Source of the DNA: DATEPR01 sp036491115
GTDB lineage: Bacteria > Actinomycetota > Actinomycetes > Mycobacteriales > Pseudonocardiaceae
Length of the DNA stretch: 64,000 nucleotides
NCBI GenBank assembly: GCA_036491115.1
Contig: DASXCQ010000031.1
Coordinates: forward strand, 139,367 to 203,366
Reading direction: 5' to 3'
Below, piece by piece: positions 1-9,449 of the stretch. Position numbers and translations under genes: made by a program. The notes beneath the pieces are model-generated. The model was not told the origin of the DNA. It saw only the letters and a list, made by a program, of their open reading frames with translations, and did no database searches. How positions within the stretch are numbered: the first letter of the stretch is position 1; each line of letters opens with the position of its first letter.

Positions 1-1
1 G

Positions 2-1165
2 GGCTCGGCGGGCAACGAGATGCACCCGCACGCCGAGGTGAAACTACGCGGGGTGGTGGTCGGTGAGGTACGGCAGATCTCGTCCACCGGCGACGGCGCC
101 CGACTGGCGCTGGCGATCCAGCCGGACAAGGTGAACCGGCTGCCGGCCAATGTGTCCGCGGAGCTGCTGCCGACCACCCTGTTCGGCGAACGGTACGTCG
201 ACCTGGTCGTGCCGGCCGATCCGGCGCCGCAGCGACTCACCACCGGCAGCGTGATCGGCGAGGACCGCTCCCGGGACGCGATCGAGCTGCAGAAGGTGCT
301 GTCCGACCTGCTGCCGATGCTGACCGCCGTGCAGCCACAGAAACTGGCCGTCACGCTCACCGCGATCTCCACCGCGCTCCAGGGCCGGGGCACCGAGTTG
401 GGCGCCACGCTCTCCCAGGTCAATTCCTACCTGAGCCAGTTCAACCCGCAGCTGCCGCGGCTGGACACCGACATCACGGCACTGTCCAAGGTGGCCAACG
501 ACTACAACAGCGCGGCGCCGGACCTCGTCCAGGCGTTGAACGACTTCTCGCGGACCAGCCAGACGGTGGTCGCGGAGCGGAACAACCTCAGCACGCTGTA
601 CGCCACGCTGACCGGTACCTCGGAGGACCTGACGACCTTCCTGACGCAGAACAGGACCAACATCATCCGGCTGGACGCGAACGCCCTGCCGACACTGCGC
701 ACCCTGGCCAGGTACTCGGCGGAGTTCCCGTGCACGCTGCAACAGCTGGTCAACTTCGAACCTGCGGTGGACAAGGTCCTCGGCAAGGGCACCGACAAGC
801 CGGGCCTGCAGGTGAGCCTGCACCCGGTGCCGTCGCTGGGCCGCTACGTCCCGGGCCGTGACGCGCCGAAGTTCGACGACAACAGCGGTCCGCACTGCTA
901 CCCGGTCCCGTTCGGCGGTGTCACGCTGCGGGACGGCACCAGGCCCACGGTGGCGCAGCCGGCGGTCCGGGCGGGCACGCAGGTGCCGGCCGCGGACCCG
1001 AGCACGCCCGTCGGTGTGCTCGGCCTGGCCAACTCCCCCGCGGAGAACGAGTTCATCAACGAACTGGTCGCCCCATCGGTCAACCAACCGCCGCGGTCGC
1101 TGCCGGACTGGAGCAGCGTGCTGGTCGGCCCGGTCTTCCGTGGTACGGAGGTGACGCTGAAGTGA
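2..1165 (+). CDS. mceA: MCE family protein MceA, 5' end outside window
   Basis: First subunit of an Mce lipid-import complex, whose six Mce proteins form an envelope-spanning conduit for lipids such as sterols or fatty acids (family knowledge). The frame is open to the left edge, so the N-terminal membrane anchor and the start of the MCE domain are missing; the first internal Met is at 20. What remains is the second half of the MCE domain with the core KLRGVVVGEV, a long helical stretch, and a C-terminal part with the Cys-bearing segments CTLQQL and GPHCYP. Being first of six in-line Mce genes and matching MceA in these segments supports the name. The YrbE permease genes that normally precede mceA would lie upstream of the window. 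The stop overlaps the next start by 4 bp. Confidence 0.9.
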   Translation, partial: GSAGNEMHPHAEVKLRGVVVGEVRQISSTGDGARLALAIQPDKVNRLPANVSAELLPTTLFGERYVDLVVPADPAPQRLTTGSVIGEDRSRDAIELQKVLSDLLPMLTAVQPQKLAVTLTAISTALQGRGTELGATLSQVNSYLSQFNPQLPRLDTDITALSKVANDYNSAAPDLVQALNDFSRTSQTVVAERNNLSTLYATLTGTSEDLTTFLTQNRTNIIRLDANALPTLRTLARYSAEFPCTLQQLVNFEPAVDKVLGKGTDKPGLQVSLHPVPSLGRYVPGRDAPKFDDNSGPHCYPVPFGGVTLRDGTRPTVAQPAVRAGTQVPAADPSTPVGVLGLANSPAENEFINELVAPSVNQPPRSLPDWSSVLVGPVFRGTEVTLK

Positions 1166-2205
1166 AGCGAAAAAGCATGGCCCCCGCTCTGATCAAGGGC
1201 GCGATCTTCACCGTCGTCACCCTGCTGGCGACCGCGATTCTCGGCATCACCATCGCCAACACGGGCCTGGGCGGCACCACCGACTACCACGCGGTGTTCT
1301 CCGACGTCACCGGACTGAACGTCGGCGACGACGTGCGGATCGCGGGCGTGCGGGTCGGGCAGGTGGACGCGATCGCCGTGGTGGACCGGCGGCTGGCGGA
1401 CGTCCGGTTCGCCATCCAGTCCGATCGCCGGCTGCCCGTCGCGGTCACCGCGATCGTCAAGTACCGCAACCTGGTCGGCCAGCGCTACGTCGAGCTGGAC
1501 CAGGGCGTCGGGCCGGTCGACCAGACGCTGCCGCCGGGCGGGACGATCCCGCTGGGACACACCCAGCCCGCGCTGGACCTGACCGAGTTGTTCAACGGAT
1601 TCCAACCGTTGTTCCAGGCGTTGTCACCCGATGCCGTCAACCAGCTGTCCAACGAGATCGTCCAGGTGCTCCAGGGCGACGGCGTCACCGTGGACGACCT
1701 GGTCGCGAACACCGCGTCGCTCACCACGACGCTGGCCGACAAGGACGCGGTGATCGGCCGGGTGATCGACAATCTCAACTCGGTGCTGGACACGGTCAAC
1801 AGCCGCGGCGACGAGCTGTCGAACATGGTGGTGACCCTGCGACAACTGGTGTCCGGGCTCGCGCAGGACCGCAAGCCGATCGGCAACGCGATCAGTGCCC
1901 TGTCGGACCTGACCACCGCGACCGGCAATCTGCTGCAACTGAGCAGGCCGGGGTTGCAGCAGAGCATCACCTCGCTCGGCAGGGTGTCCACGACCCTGGC
2001 GAACAACACCCCGCTGCTGAACACCTTCCTGCACAACCTGCCGATCAAGTACCAGAAGATCGCCACCGCGGCGTCCTACGGGTCCTGGTTCAACTTCTTC
2101 CTGTGCCAGGCGACCGTGACCGGAGTCACGGTGGCGCCGGGCGCCGCTCCGGGGTCCGGGCCGCCCATCGGGACTCCGGTGACCGAATCGAGGTGCCGGT
2201 CATGA
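1162..2205 (+). CDS. mceB: MCE family protein MceB
   Basis: Second Mce subunit, 347 aa. An N-terminal membrane anchor (about residues 8-30, ALIKGAIFTVVTLLATAIL) is followed by an MCE domain with DVRIAGVRVGQV and the NLVGQRYVEL signature that ends the domain, then an extended helical region to about residue 290 and a short Gly/Pro tail. The anchor holds it in the membrane while the MCE domain forms part of a hexameric ring outside (family knowledge). The GTG start sits in a GTGA overlap with mceA and the stop overlaps mceC in ATGA, so translation is probably coupled through the operon. Confidence 0.92.
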   Translation: MKRKSMAPALIKGAIFTVVTLLATAILGITIANTGLGGTTDYHAVFSDVTGLNVGDDVRIAGVRVGQVDAIAVVDRRLADVRFAIQSDRRLPVAVTAIVKYRNLVGQRYVELDQGVGPVDQTLPPGGTIPLGHTQPALDLTELFNGFQPLFQALSPDAVNQLSNEIVQVLQGDGVTVDDLVANTASLTTTLADKDAVIGRVIDNLNSVLDTVNSRGDELSNMVVTLRQLVSGLAQDRKPIGNAISALSDLTTATGNLLQLSRPGLQQSITSLGRVSTTLANNTPLLNTFLHNLPIKYQKIATAASYGSWFNFFLCQATVTGVTVAPGAAPGSGPPIGTPVTESRCRS

Positions 2206-3218
2206 AGTCGATCAGGGAACGTGACCCGGTGCTCGTCGGCCTCGCCGGTCTGGGCATCCTCGTCGTGATCGTGCTACTGGTGTTCTTCTCCGGCAGCCTG
2301 CCGATCATCGGCGGCGGCACCACCTACACGGCCGACTTCACCGAAGCCGCCGGGCTGCGGTCCGGGAACGAGGTCCGGGTGGCCGGGGTGAAGGTCGGCT
2401 CGGTGACCGGGGTGTCGCTGGACGGCAACCACGTCGAGGTCACGTTCAGGGTCAAGGACACCTGGGTCGGCGACGCGAGCACCGCCGCCATCAAGATCAA
2501 GACACTGCTCGGGGAGAAGTACCTCGCGGTCGACCCGTTGGGCGCCGCGGCACAGCATCCGGGACAGCCCATTCCGCCCTCCCGCACCACGTCCCCGTAC
2601 GACGTGACCCAGGCGTTCAGCGACCTGGCGAACACCGTCGGACAGATCGACACCCAGCAACTCGCGCAGAGTTTCGAAGCGATATCCGGCGCGTTCGCCA
2701 ACACCGCGCCGGATGTGCACGCCGCCCTGACCGGGCTGTCCGCGCTGTCCCAGACGATCGCCTCCCGGGACAACCAGATCGCCCAACTCCTCGCCAGCAC
2801 CAAACGGGTCACCGGCATGCTCGCGCAGGACGACAGCCAGTTCCAGGCCCTGATCAACGACGGCAACCTGTTGCTCAACGAGTTGCAGGCCCGCCGGGAC
2901 GCGATCAGCGCACTGCTCACCGGAACGGAGCAACTGGCCGTGCAGCTGTCCGGCCTGGTGACCGACAACTCCGCGACACTCCACCCGGCGCTGACCGAGT
3001 TGGACCAGGTGACCACGGTGCTGCAACGCAACCAGAACAACCTCAACCGGGCGCTGGCCCTGGCCGGCCCGTACTACCGGCTGGTCGGCAACACGCTGGG
3101 CAACGGCCGCTGGTTCGACGTCTACCTCTGCGGACTGGTCCCGCAGTCCTACCTGCCGCCGGTCTTCCAACCCCAGACCCAGGTCGGCTGCGTGTCACCG
3201 AAGCAAGGTGGTAGCTGA
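2202..3218 (+). CDS. mceC: MCE family protein MceC
   Basis: Third Mce subunit, 338 aa. I start it at ATG 2202, in a 4-bp overlap with mceB, rather than at the in-frame start further upstream, because this places the usual short basic N-terminus (MKSIRERDP) directly before the membrane anchor (residues about 11-30). The MCE domain follows with EVRVAGVKVGSV and a TLLGEKYLAV end motif. The remainder is helical, with a C-terminal NGRWFDVYLCGL segment that is common in MceC/MceD proteins. Lies between mceB and mceD with no spacer. Confidence 0.92.
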   Translation: MKSIRERDPVLVGLAGLGILVVIVLLVFFSGSLPIIGGGTTYTADFTEAAGLRSGNEVRVAGVKVGSVTGVSLDGNHVEVTFRVKDTWVGDASTAAIKIKTLLGEKYLAVDPLGAAAQHPGQPIPPSRTTSPYDVTQAFSDLANTVGQIDTQQLAQSFEAISGAFANTAPDVHAALTGLSALSQTIASRDNQIAQLLASTKRVTGMLAQDDSQFQALINDGNLLLNELQARRDAISALLTGTEQLAVQLSGLVTDNSATLHPALTELDQVTTVLQRNQNNLNRALALAGPYYRLVGNTLGNGRWFDVYLCGLVPQSYLPPVFQPQTQVGCVSPKQGGS

Positions 3219-4396
3219 TGTTCAGGACCGTGCGGGCCAAGCGGAACGCCCGGTACACGGCGGCGGGCATCGTCCTGGCGCTGGTGGTCGTCGGTGCGGT
3301 GTGGTGGGTGTTCGAGCACACCGGCACCAAACACATCACCGCGTTCTTCAACGAGGCCGTCGGCGTCTACGCGGGCTCGAACGTGGAGATCCTCGGCGTG
3401 CCGGTGGGCGACATCGACTCGGTGACGCCGGTCGGCAAGCAGGTCCGGGTCACCATCACGGTGGACCGGGGCATCGCCGTACCGGCGTTGGTGAAGGCGG
3501 TCGTGGTCGCGCCCAGCGTGGTCAGTGACCGCTACGTCCAGCTCACCCCGGTGTACTCCGGTGGCCCCCAGATCGCCGACGGCGGCACGATCCCGGTCAG
3601 CAGGACGGCCACCCCGGCGGAACTCGACCAGGTCTACGCCAGCCTCAGCCAACTGGCCACCGCCCTGGGTCCCAACGGGGCCAACAAGAACGGCGCCCTG
3701 TCCGATCTGCTCAACACGGGTGCCGCCAACCTCAACGGCAACGGCCAGGCACTGGGCACCACCATCTCCCAGTTCGGCGCCGCCACCAGAACACTGTCCG
3801 GCTCGCAGAACGACCTCTTCGGCACGGTGGACAACCTGCAGCAGTTCACCACCACGCTGAAGAACAACGACGGGCAGGTCCGCGAGGCGGAGCAACAACT
3901 CGCCTCGGTGTCCGGGTTCCTGTCCGACGACCGGCAGGACCTCGGCGCCGCCCTGAACGAACTGGCCACCGCGTTGGGCCAGGTCCAGGGTTTCATCAAC
4001 GACAACCGCGACGACATCCAGTCCAACGTGGACAAACTGGCGTCGATCAGCCAGGTCCTGGTGAACCAGCGGGCGTCACTGGCGGAGATGCTGGACGACG
4101 CACCACTGGCGGTGACCAACGTGCTCAACGCCTACGACCCGGTCAACCGCACGCTGGACGGCCGGGGCGATCTGAACGAGCTCAGCTTCGGGAAGCTCAC
4201 CCCCGCGCCGACGCCGGCGGGGGTCGGGCCGGTGCCGGCCAGCCTCTGTGCCACCACGCCCGGCCTGTCGAACTGCCAGCAGGCGCCGGCCGCCGGACTG
4301 GTGCCCGTGTCGCCGACAGCACAGCAGGCATTGCCGCCGCTGCCACTCCCGGCGGCCGGTCCGGTGTTCGCCACGGCATCGGGAGGTGGCCGATGA
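3218..4396 (+). CDS. mceD: MCE family protein MceD
   Basis: Fourth Mce subunit, 392 aa. An N-terminal anchor (about residues 13-31) leads into the MCE domain with NVEILGVPVGDI and SVVSDRYVQL, then a long heptad-like helical region and a Pro/Ala-rich C-terminus typical of MceD. The start ATG shares its first base with the mceC stop (TGATG), and the stop overlaps mceE by 4 bp, so this is one translationally coupled operon. Role in the needle or channel part of the Mce complex is family knowledge. Confidence 0.92.
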   Translation: MFRTVRAKRNARYTAAGIVLALVVVGAVWWVFEHTGTKHITAFFNEAVGVYAGSNVEILGVPVGDIDSVTPVGKQVRVTITVDRGIAVPALVKAVVVAPSVVSDRYVQLTPVYSGGPQIADGGTIPVSRTATPAELDQVYASLSQLATALGPNGANKNGALSDLLNTGAANLNGNGQALGTTISQFGAATRTLSGSQNDLFGTVDNLQQFTTTLKNNDGQVREAEQQLASVSGFLSDDRQDLGAALNELATALGQVQGFINDNRDDIQSNVDKLASISQVLVNQRASLAEMLDDAPLAVTNVLNAYDPVNRTLDGRGDLNELSFGKLTPAPTPAGVGPVPASLCATTPGLSNCQQAPAAGLVPVSPTAQQALPPLPLPAAGPVFATASGGGR

Positions 4397-5703
4397 CGCG
4401 CAGGGTGATGGTGGCCGCGGCTGTCCTGGCCGGGGCCGTGACGGTGGCCGGCTGCGGGTTCTCCGGGGTCTACGACCTGCCGTTGCCCGGTGGCGCGGAT
4501 CTGGGCCCGCACCCTTACCAGGTCGACGCCCGGTTCGCCAACGTGGTGGACCTGGTGCCACAGGCCGCGGTGAAGGTCAACGACGTCCCGGTCGGCCGCG
4601 TCACCAGGATCGGCCTCCCGGCGAACGGGTGGACCGCCGACGTCACCATGCTGATCAACGGGGATGTCCACCTGCCGGCCAACTCCTTCGCCTACCTCCA
4701 GCAGTCCAGCCTGCTCGGCGAGAAGTACGTCGAACTGAGCGCTCCCACCGACGGCTCAGCAACCGGCGTGCTGGCCAACGGCGCGACGATCCCGATCTCC
4801 CGCACGAACCGCAGCCCCGAGGTGGAGGAGGTACTCGGCGCGTTGTCGTTGCTGCTCAACGGTGGCGGCATCAACCAGCTGCACACCATCACCGTCCAGC
4901 TCAACGACGCGTTGCGCGGCAACGAACAGGCGGTGCGCGGTTTCCTGGCCCAGGCCGACACCCTGGTGGCCAACCTGAACGGCCAGCGGCGCAACATCAC
5001 GGCGGCGCTGGACGGGCTCGACCGGTTGTCCGCCACGCTGGCCGGCCGCGACCGGCAGATCGGCAACGTGCTCGACAACCTCTCCCCCGGCCTCGCGGTG
5101 CTCGACCAGCAGCGCGACCAACTGGTCGGCCTGCTGGACTCGCTGAACACCCTCTCCGGCGTCGCGGTGGACACCCTCGACAAGAGCACCCAGAACTTCG
5201 CGGCGGACGTACGCTCCCTGGCGCCGGTGCTGCGCCAGCTGGCCAACGCAGGGCAGGCGCTGCCCCAGGCGTTGCAGGTACTGCTCACCTATCCCTTCAC
5301 CGACCAGGTGTTGAACGACTTCAGGGGCGACTACCTCAACGTCTTCCTCTCGGTGACCGCGGCTCCCGGCACCACGATCATTCCGGCACTGGATCCCGAC
5401 CAGAGCCCGGCCACCGGTTCGCCGGGCGCGGCAACGCAGTCACCGGCGCTGCGCCAGCAGGCGACCACGGACGCACCACCACTGCCGCTCCCGGCGATCG
5501 ACCAGACGTTCGGCAGCACGCCGACGCCGGGCACCACGACCAGCCCGCCGAGCTCCGGCCCACCGGGGTCGACGACGCAGCCACCGGGCAGCACGTCCAC
5601 CGCGCCGACATCGTCCTCGACACCGCCGACGTCCGGGCAGGCGCCGGGCACGTCCACACCACCGGCCAGTCCGTCCCCGAGCTCGGCAGGAGGTGGGAGC
5701 TGA
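4393..5703 (+). CDS. mceE: MCE family lipoprotein MceE (LprK-like)
   Basis: Fifth Mce subunit, 436 aa. This is the lipoprotein member: a short signal sequence ends in the lipobox VAGC (Cys about residue 20), predicting lipid attachment to the outer face of the membrane. The MCE domain follows with AVKVNDVPVGRV and SSLLGEKYVEL, then the helical region (about residues 140-310). The last roughly 85 residues are low-complexity Thr/Pro/Ser and probably a flexible linker or a glycosylated tail. Placement after MceD and the lipobox identify it as MceE. The stop and the mceF start share a base (TGATG). Confidence 0.92.
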   Translation: MTRRVMVAAAVLAGAVTVAGCGFSGVYDLPLPGGADLGPHPYQVDARFANVVDLVPQAAVKVNDVPVGRVTRIGLPANGWTADVTMLINGDVHLPANSFAYLQQSSLLGEKYVELSAPTDGSATGVLANGATIPISRTNRSPEVEEVLGALSLLLNGGGINQLHTITVQLNDALRGNEQAVRGFLAQADTLVANLNGQRRNITAALDGLDRLSATLAGRDRQIGNVLDNLSPGLAVLDQQRDQLVGLLDSLNTLSGVAVDTLDKSTQNFAADVRSLAPVLRQLANAGQALPQALQVLLTYPFTDQVLNDFRGDYLNVFLSVTAAPGTTIIPALDPDQSPATGSPGAATQSPALRQQATTDAPPLPLPAIDQTFGSTPTPGTTTSPPSSGPPGSTTQPPGSTSTAPTSSSTPPTSGQAPGTSTPPASPSPSSAGGGS

Positions 5704-6905
5704 TGATCACCAGGGCCACCCGGACCAGGGTGCTGGCATTCATCGTGATCGGCCTGCTGGTGATCGGCTACATCGGGATCAAGTACGCAGACCTCGGCCG
5801 GTTGGTCGGCGCCCGCCGGTACTACGTGGTCGACCTCGAACTCACCCAGGCCGGCGGCATCTTCCCGAACGCCGCCGTCACCTATCGCGGGGTGCAGGTC
5901 GGCCGGGTCGGTGCGGTGAACCTGACCGACACCGGCGTCGAGGCGGACCTGGACATCGACAGCTCCTCTGCGCCGATCCCGAAGAACGTGCGGGCCGTCG
6001 TCGCGAACCTGTCGGCCGTCGGCGAGGAATACGTCGACCTGCGGCCGAAGTCGGCCGGTGGCCCGTACCTGGCGGACGGTTCGACCATCCCGCGCAGCGC
6101 CACCCGACTGCCGCCGCCGGTGACCACCGTGCTGTCCAGCATCGACGCCCTGGCGTCCTCGGTGCCGAAGCAGTCGCTGCGCACCGTCGTGGACGAACTG
6201 GGCAAGGCGTTCCAGGGACAGGGACCGAACCTCCAGGTGTTGCTGGATGCCAGCAGCAGCCTCACCCGGGGCGCCACCCAGGACCTGCCCAACACCCTCG
6301 GGCTGATCAACAACGGCACGACGGTGCTGGGCACCCAGGACGCGGAGAAGGACGCCCTGGAGTCGTTCAGCAGGAGCCTGCGCCTGTTCGCCGGGCAGCT
6401 GGACACGTCGGACTCGGACATCCGCAGGCTGATCACCGCGACACCGCAGGCCGCCACGCAGGTGACGGATCTGTTGCAGCAGACCGATCCGGACCTGTCC
6501 GTCCTGCTGGCCAACCTGCTCACCACGTCCGACCTCACCCTGAACCGGCAGAACGGTCTGGACGAGCTGCTGGTGGCGGCTCCGGCCGCGATCGCGGCGG
6601 GCTCAACGGTGATCAACCAGAACGGCGCGAACTTCGGCATGGCGTTGACCTTCTTCAACCCGCTCCCCTGCACCGCCGGATACGGGGGCACGACCTATCG
6701 CAACGGCCTGAACACCTCGCCCAGCCCGCCGTTGAACACCAACGCCCGCTGCACCGCACCGGCGAGCAGTGGCGTCGGCGTGCGCGGCTCCGCGCACGCG
6801 CCCTCCGCCGGCGTGCCCGCCGCCGCCACGCCGGGTTCGGTCACCGCGACACCGGTGACCACCGGTCCGGCCGGCCTGGGTGAACTGATGGGGCTGAACC
6901 GGTGA
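5703..6905 (+). CDS. mceF: MCE family protein MceF
   Basis: Sixth Mce subunit, 400 aa. I use ATG 5703, one base overlapping the mceE stop. The frame is open far upstream, but that part lies under mceE and has no MCE sequence. An N-terminal anchor (about residues 8-27) precedes the MCE domain with AVTYRGVQVGRV and NLSAVGEEYVDL. The long C-terminal helical region ends in a segment with two Cys (LPCTAGYG and ARCTAP), as is usual in MceF. It completes the A-F set. Its stop overlaps the first Mce-associated protein. Confidence 0.92.
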   Translation: MITRATRTRVLAFIVIGLLVIGYIGIKYADLGRLVGARRYYVVDLELTQAGGIFPNAAVTYRGVQVGRVGAVNLTDTGVEADLDIDSSSAPIPKNVRAVVANLSAVGEEYVDLRPKSAGGPYLADGSTIPRSATRLPPPVTTVLSSIDALASSVPKQSLRTVVDELGKAFQGQGPNLQVLLDASSSLTRGATQDLPNTLGLINNGTTVLGTQDAEKDALESFSRSLRLFAGQLDTSDSDIRRLITATPQAATQVTDLLQQTDPDLSVLLANLLTTSDLTLNRQNGLDELLVAAPAAIAAGSTVINQNGANFGMALTFFNPLPCTAGYGGTTYRNGLNTSPSPPLNTNARCTAPASSGVGVRGSAHAPSAGVPAAATPGSVTATPVTTGPAGLGELMGLNR

Positions 6906-7414
6906 CCGACCGACGGAAGCTGTGGCGGATCGGCTGGGCATCGCTGGTCGTCGCCGCCGGCTTCGCCGTGTGGTCGGGTTTCTCGTGGTGGCAGGCAGGC
7001 CATGACGACACGGCGTCGCTGGCCAGAATGCGGGACGACGCGCTGCGGGCCGGCACCCGGGAGATCGCCGCACTGAACACGATGGACCCGGCACATCTCG
7101 ACCAGGGCCTGCGACTGTGGCTGGACGCGTCGACCGGAACACTGCACGCCCAGCTCCAGAACAGTGAGCCGCGGAGCAGGCAGCAGATCGAACAGGCGCA
7201 CTCCAGTGCCTCGGGCCGGGTCACCGACGCGGCCGTCACCCGGCTGGACCGCCAGGCCGGCACGGCGGAGGTGATCGCGGCGGTCGACATCCAGGTGACT
7301 CCGCAGGCCGGCTCGGCCACCACGGAACGCAATCGCTACCGGGCCGGCCTCACCCTCACCGCCGCCGGCTGGAAGCTCAGCTCGCTGACCGCGATCCCGG
7401 TCAGCGGGAAGTAG
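6902..7414 (+). CDS. Mce-associated membrane protein
   Basis: 170-aa protein with one N-terminal transmembrane segment (about residues 11-29) and an outer alpha+beta domain resembling the NTF2/SnoaL-like Mce-associated (Mas, VirB8-like) proteins that stabilise Mce complexes (family knowledge). GTG start in a GTGA overlap with mceF. A short helix with basic residues (RSRQQIEQAHSS) lies in the middle, and the C-terminus ends in beta-rich sequence. No catalytic motif is visible. Probably co-translated with mceF. Confidence 0.8.
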   Translation: MTDRRKLWRIGWASLVVAAGFAVWSGFSWWQAGHDDTASLARMRDDALRAGTREIAALNTMDPAHLDQGLRLWLDASTGTLHAQLQNSEPRSRQQIEQAHSSASGRVTDAAVTRLDRQAGTAEVIAAVDIQVTPQAGSATTERNRYRAGLTLTAAGWKLSSLTAIPVSGK

Positions 7415-7423
7415 GGGGAATCA

Positions 7424-8011
7424 GTGTCGGTCACCCAGGAATCCGAGTCCGACGGCGGTCCGGCCATCGACCGCCCCGACGAGGACGAGCCGGCGACCAA
7501 CGTCGTCGATGTCGCGCGGAGGTTTCGGGGCCCGCTGACGGTGCTGCTGGTCGCCGTGCTGCTGGTGGCGGCGGGCGGATGGTTCCTCGTGCGGTCGACC
7601 TCCCTGCGGTCCGTGGCCAACCAGGCGCTGGTCGACCAGGGCGCGACGAACCGGGTGATCGGTGACGTCAGCGGTGCGGTCGACCGGATCTTCTCGTATT
7701 CCTACAACGACACCGATGCGACGCGACAAGCCGCGGCAGCGGTGCTCACCGGGAAGGCGGCGGGCCAGTACAGCACCTTGTTCGGCCAGGTCCGCCAGCA
7801 CGCGGTCGCCGAGAAGCTGAAGCTCACCACCCGGGTGGTGGCCGCGGGCGTCACCCGGCTCGACGGAAGCCAGGCGCAGCTGCTGGTGTTCCTGGACCAG
7901 GCCGCGACCCGAGGTGACACCGGCCGGACCAGCACGTCGGCGGCGCAGCTGTCGATCACCGTCCAACTGGTCGGCGGCCACTGGCTGATCGCCGACATGC
8001 ACGCCCGATAG
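7424..8011 (+). CDS. Mce-associated membrane protein
   Basis: Second Mce-associated protein of the operon, 195 aa. About 35 acidic N-terminal residues stay in the cytoplasm, then a single membrane segment (about residues 38-58, LTVLLVAVLLVAAGGWFLV), then an outer domain of the NTF2-like Mas type with a central FSYSYNDTD strand. GTG start preceded by AGGGGGAAT, 9 bp after the preceding gene. It is the last gene of the mce operon: a strong hairpin follows 30 bp downstream and the next gene is convergent. Confidence 0.8.
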   Translation: MSVTQESESDGGPAIDRPDEDEPATNVVDVARRFRGPLTVLLVAVLLVAAGGWFLVRSTSLRSVANQALVDQGATNRVIGDVSGAVDRIFSYSYNDTDATRQAAAAVLTGKAAGQYSTLFGQVRQHAVAEKLKLTTRVVAAGVTRLDGSQAQLLVFLDQAATRGDTGRTSTSAAQLSITVQLVGGHWLIADMHAR

Positions 8012-8043
8012 TCGATCCCGACACACTAAGGTCGCTTCGCTCC

Positions 8044-8076
8044 GGGGCCTCCCGCGCCGCTGGCGCGCCAGGCCCC
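8044..8076. terminator. Bidirectional hairpin between mce operon and PucR gene
   Basis: Outer arms GGGGCCT (8044-8050) and AGGCCCC (8070-8076), inner arms CGCGCC (8053-8058) and GGCGCG (8062-8067), loop GCT, with a CC/CC internal mismatch. There is no T-run, as is common for actinobacterial terminators. It ends two bases before the convergent stop codon and can serve both strands. Confidence 0.75.
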
Positions 8077-8078
8077 AC

Positions 8079-9308
8079 TCAGGACGCACGGAAACGGCCC
8101 GAATCGGCCACTTCCGGCGCGCGCGCCTCGCGCAGCCGGGTCGCCCGCACCACCAGCTCGATGGCGAACCGGCCGTCGGGGTCCGCCAACTGGTCACCGA
8201 AGGTCTTCTCCAACTGGCGCATCCGGTACCGCACGGTCTGCGGATGCACGTGCAACCGATCGGCGATCTCCGCGGCACTCCCCCGCGTCTCCAGCCACAC
8301 CCCCAACGTCTCCACCAGCCGCGCCCGCTGCTTGGGCGTCAACCCGTCCAGTTTCTCGAACTCGCGCCGCGCCAACTGCTCCACCAGCGCGTTGTCCGAC
8401 GTCAGCCACAGCGTCGGCAGGCAGTCCGCACACCGGGTGACCCGTTCCTCGCCCAGCACACCGTCCTCGGCCAACCCCAACGCCTGTCTCGCCCAGCGCA
8501 GCGAGTCCGACGCAGCGGGCAGCGCCACCGTCAGGCCGATCGAGATCCGGCCCATCGGCATCGCCGCAGCCAACCGGCCCTGCCGGCCAGAACCGACCCG
8601 GCCGGGCACCAGCAGATAGGGATCGGGCCGGCGGATGTCGGCCAGGACATCGCCGTCCAGCATGGGTTTCGCGCATTTCGTGCCCGCGGCGACGGCGACC
8701 AGTGTCACCTCGTCGGGCACGGTCCACCCGGCCAGTGCGGCCAGGTCGTCGATCGCACCCCGTGGCGCGGCGGGCGTTTCCAGGATCAGCCGGACCAGCC
8801 TGCGCCGCCACTCCTCCATCGCGCCCGCCGATCGCGCCTGTGCCTCCAGGTAACCGTCGTGCGAGAGCGACGCCAGTTCGTCGATGTACAAGAACAATGC
8901 ATCCGCGAGCATCGACATCACGGACGAGGACAGGTTGTGCCGCCGACCCATCCGCATCATCCGCTGCCACGCCACCCGCGCGCCGACCCGGTACGCGGAC
9001 TGCAACGAGTCCAGGCTGCGTCCCTCCAGTGCCTCGTTCTGCCCCAGCTTCCGGCACACGTCGTCCCGCCGCTCGTGCCGCGTCGCCGGATCGGCCACGT
9101 GGTCCACGAACGCCAGAAGTGCCTGTTCCACACCGATCCGCATGGCATGGCCGTACGGTCCGTCCAGCGGGCGCCCGTATTCGGGAATGGTGCGCCTGAT
9201 CTCCGCGATGATCTCCTCGCCGACCGCGGCCAGTTCGGGTCGCATCAGCCCGGCCAGCCTGCGAGGTAACGCCGCCGGTTCGGCGGCGGGGTCCAACGGA
9301 TGCGTCAT
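8079..9308 (-). CDS. PucR/CdaR-type transcriptional regulator
   Basis: 409-aa regulator. The N-terminal two thirds form a sensory region seen in actinobacterial PucR proteins (helical, with RVGARVAWQRM near residues 105-115, then a GGDEF-derived-like part about residues 195-290). The C-terminus is the PucR helix-turn-helix (about residues 335-395) with the diagnostic ETRGSAAEIADRLHVHPQTV and RYRMRQLE. Such proteins act as ligand-responsive activators or repressors. It stands alone and faces the end of the mce operon; in related genomes PucR-type regulators often neighbour mce genes, so control of lipid import is plausible but not shown here. Confidence 0.88.
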   Translation of the reverse strand: MTHPLDPAAEPAALPRRLAGLMRPELAAVGEEIIAEIRRTIPEYGRPLDGPYGHAMRIGVEQALLAFVDHVADPATRHERRDDVCRKLGQNEALEGRSLDSLQSAYRVGARVAWQRMMRMGRRHNLSSSVMSMLADALFLYIDELASLSHDGYLEAQARSAGAMEEWRRRLVRLILETPAAPRGAIDDLAALAGWTVPDEVTLVAVAAGTKCAKPMLDGDVLADIRRPDPYLLVPGRVGSGRQGRLAAAMPMGRISIGLTVALPAASDSLRWARQALGLAEDGVLGEERVTRCADCLPTLWLTSDNALVEQLARREFEKLDGLTPKQRARLVETLGVWLETRGSAAEIADRLHVHPQTVRYRMRQLEKTFGDQLADPDGRFAIELVVRATRLREARAPEVADSGRFRAS

Positions 9309-9406
9309 CGAGTCCGTCTCCTCTCGCGCCGGTGCGACCCCACCCCTTTCTCACGTGGTGACACACGGCGCATAACCGCAGGCTAGCGCCGCCCCGACCG
9401 GGAACC

Positions 9407-9423
9407 AGCACCCGAACGGTGCT
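9407..9423 (-). terminator. Hairpin after amidohydrolase gene
   Basis: Arms AGCACC (9407-9412) and GGTGCT (9418-9423) with a 5-nt loop, 27 bp downstream of the amidohydrolase stop and upstream of the PucR gene on the same strand. Plausible terminator without a U-tract; the T-rich flank (TTCTT) lies on the opposite strand. Confidence 0.45.
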
Positions 9424-9449
9424 TTCTTACTGACCTGGTTGGCGGTTGG

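Noticed and set aside
4248..5702. Upstream part of the open frame that contains mceF
   Set aside because: It lies wholly under mceE in another frame and reads as Arg/Pro-rich noise; mceF starts at 5703.
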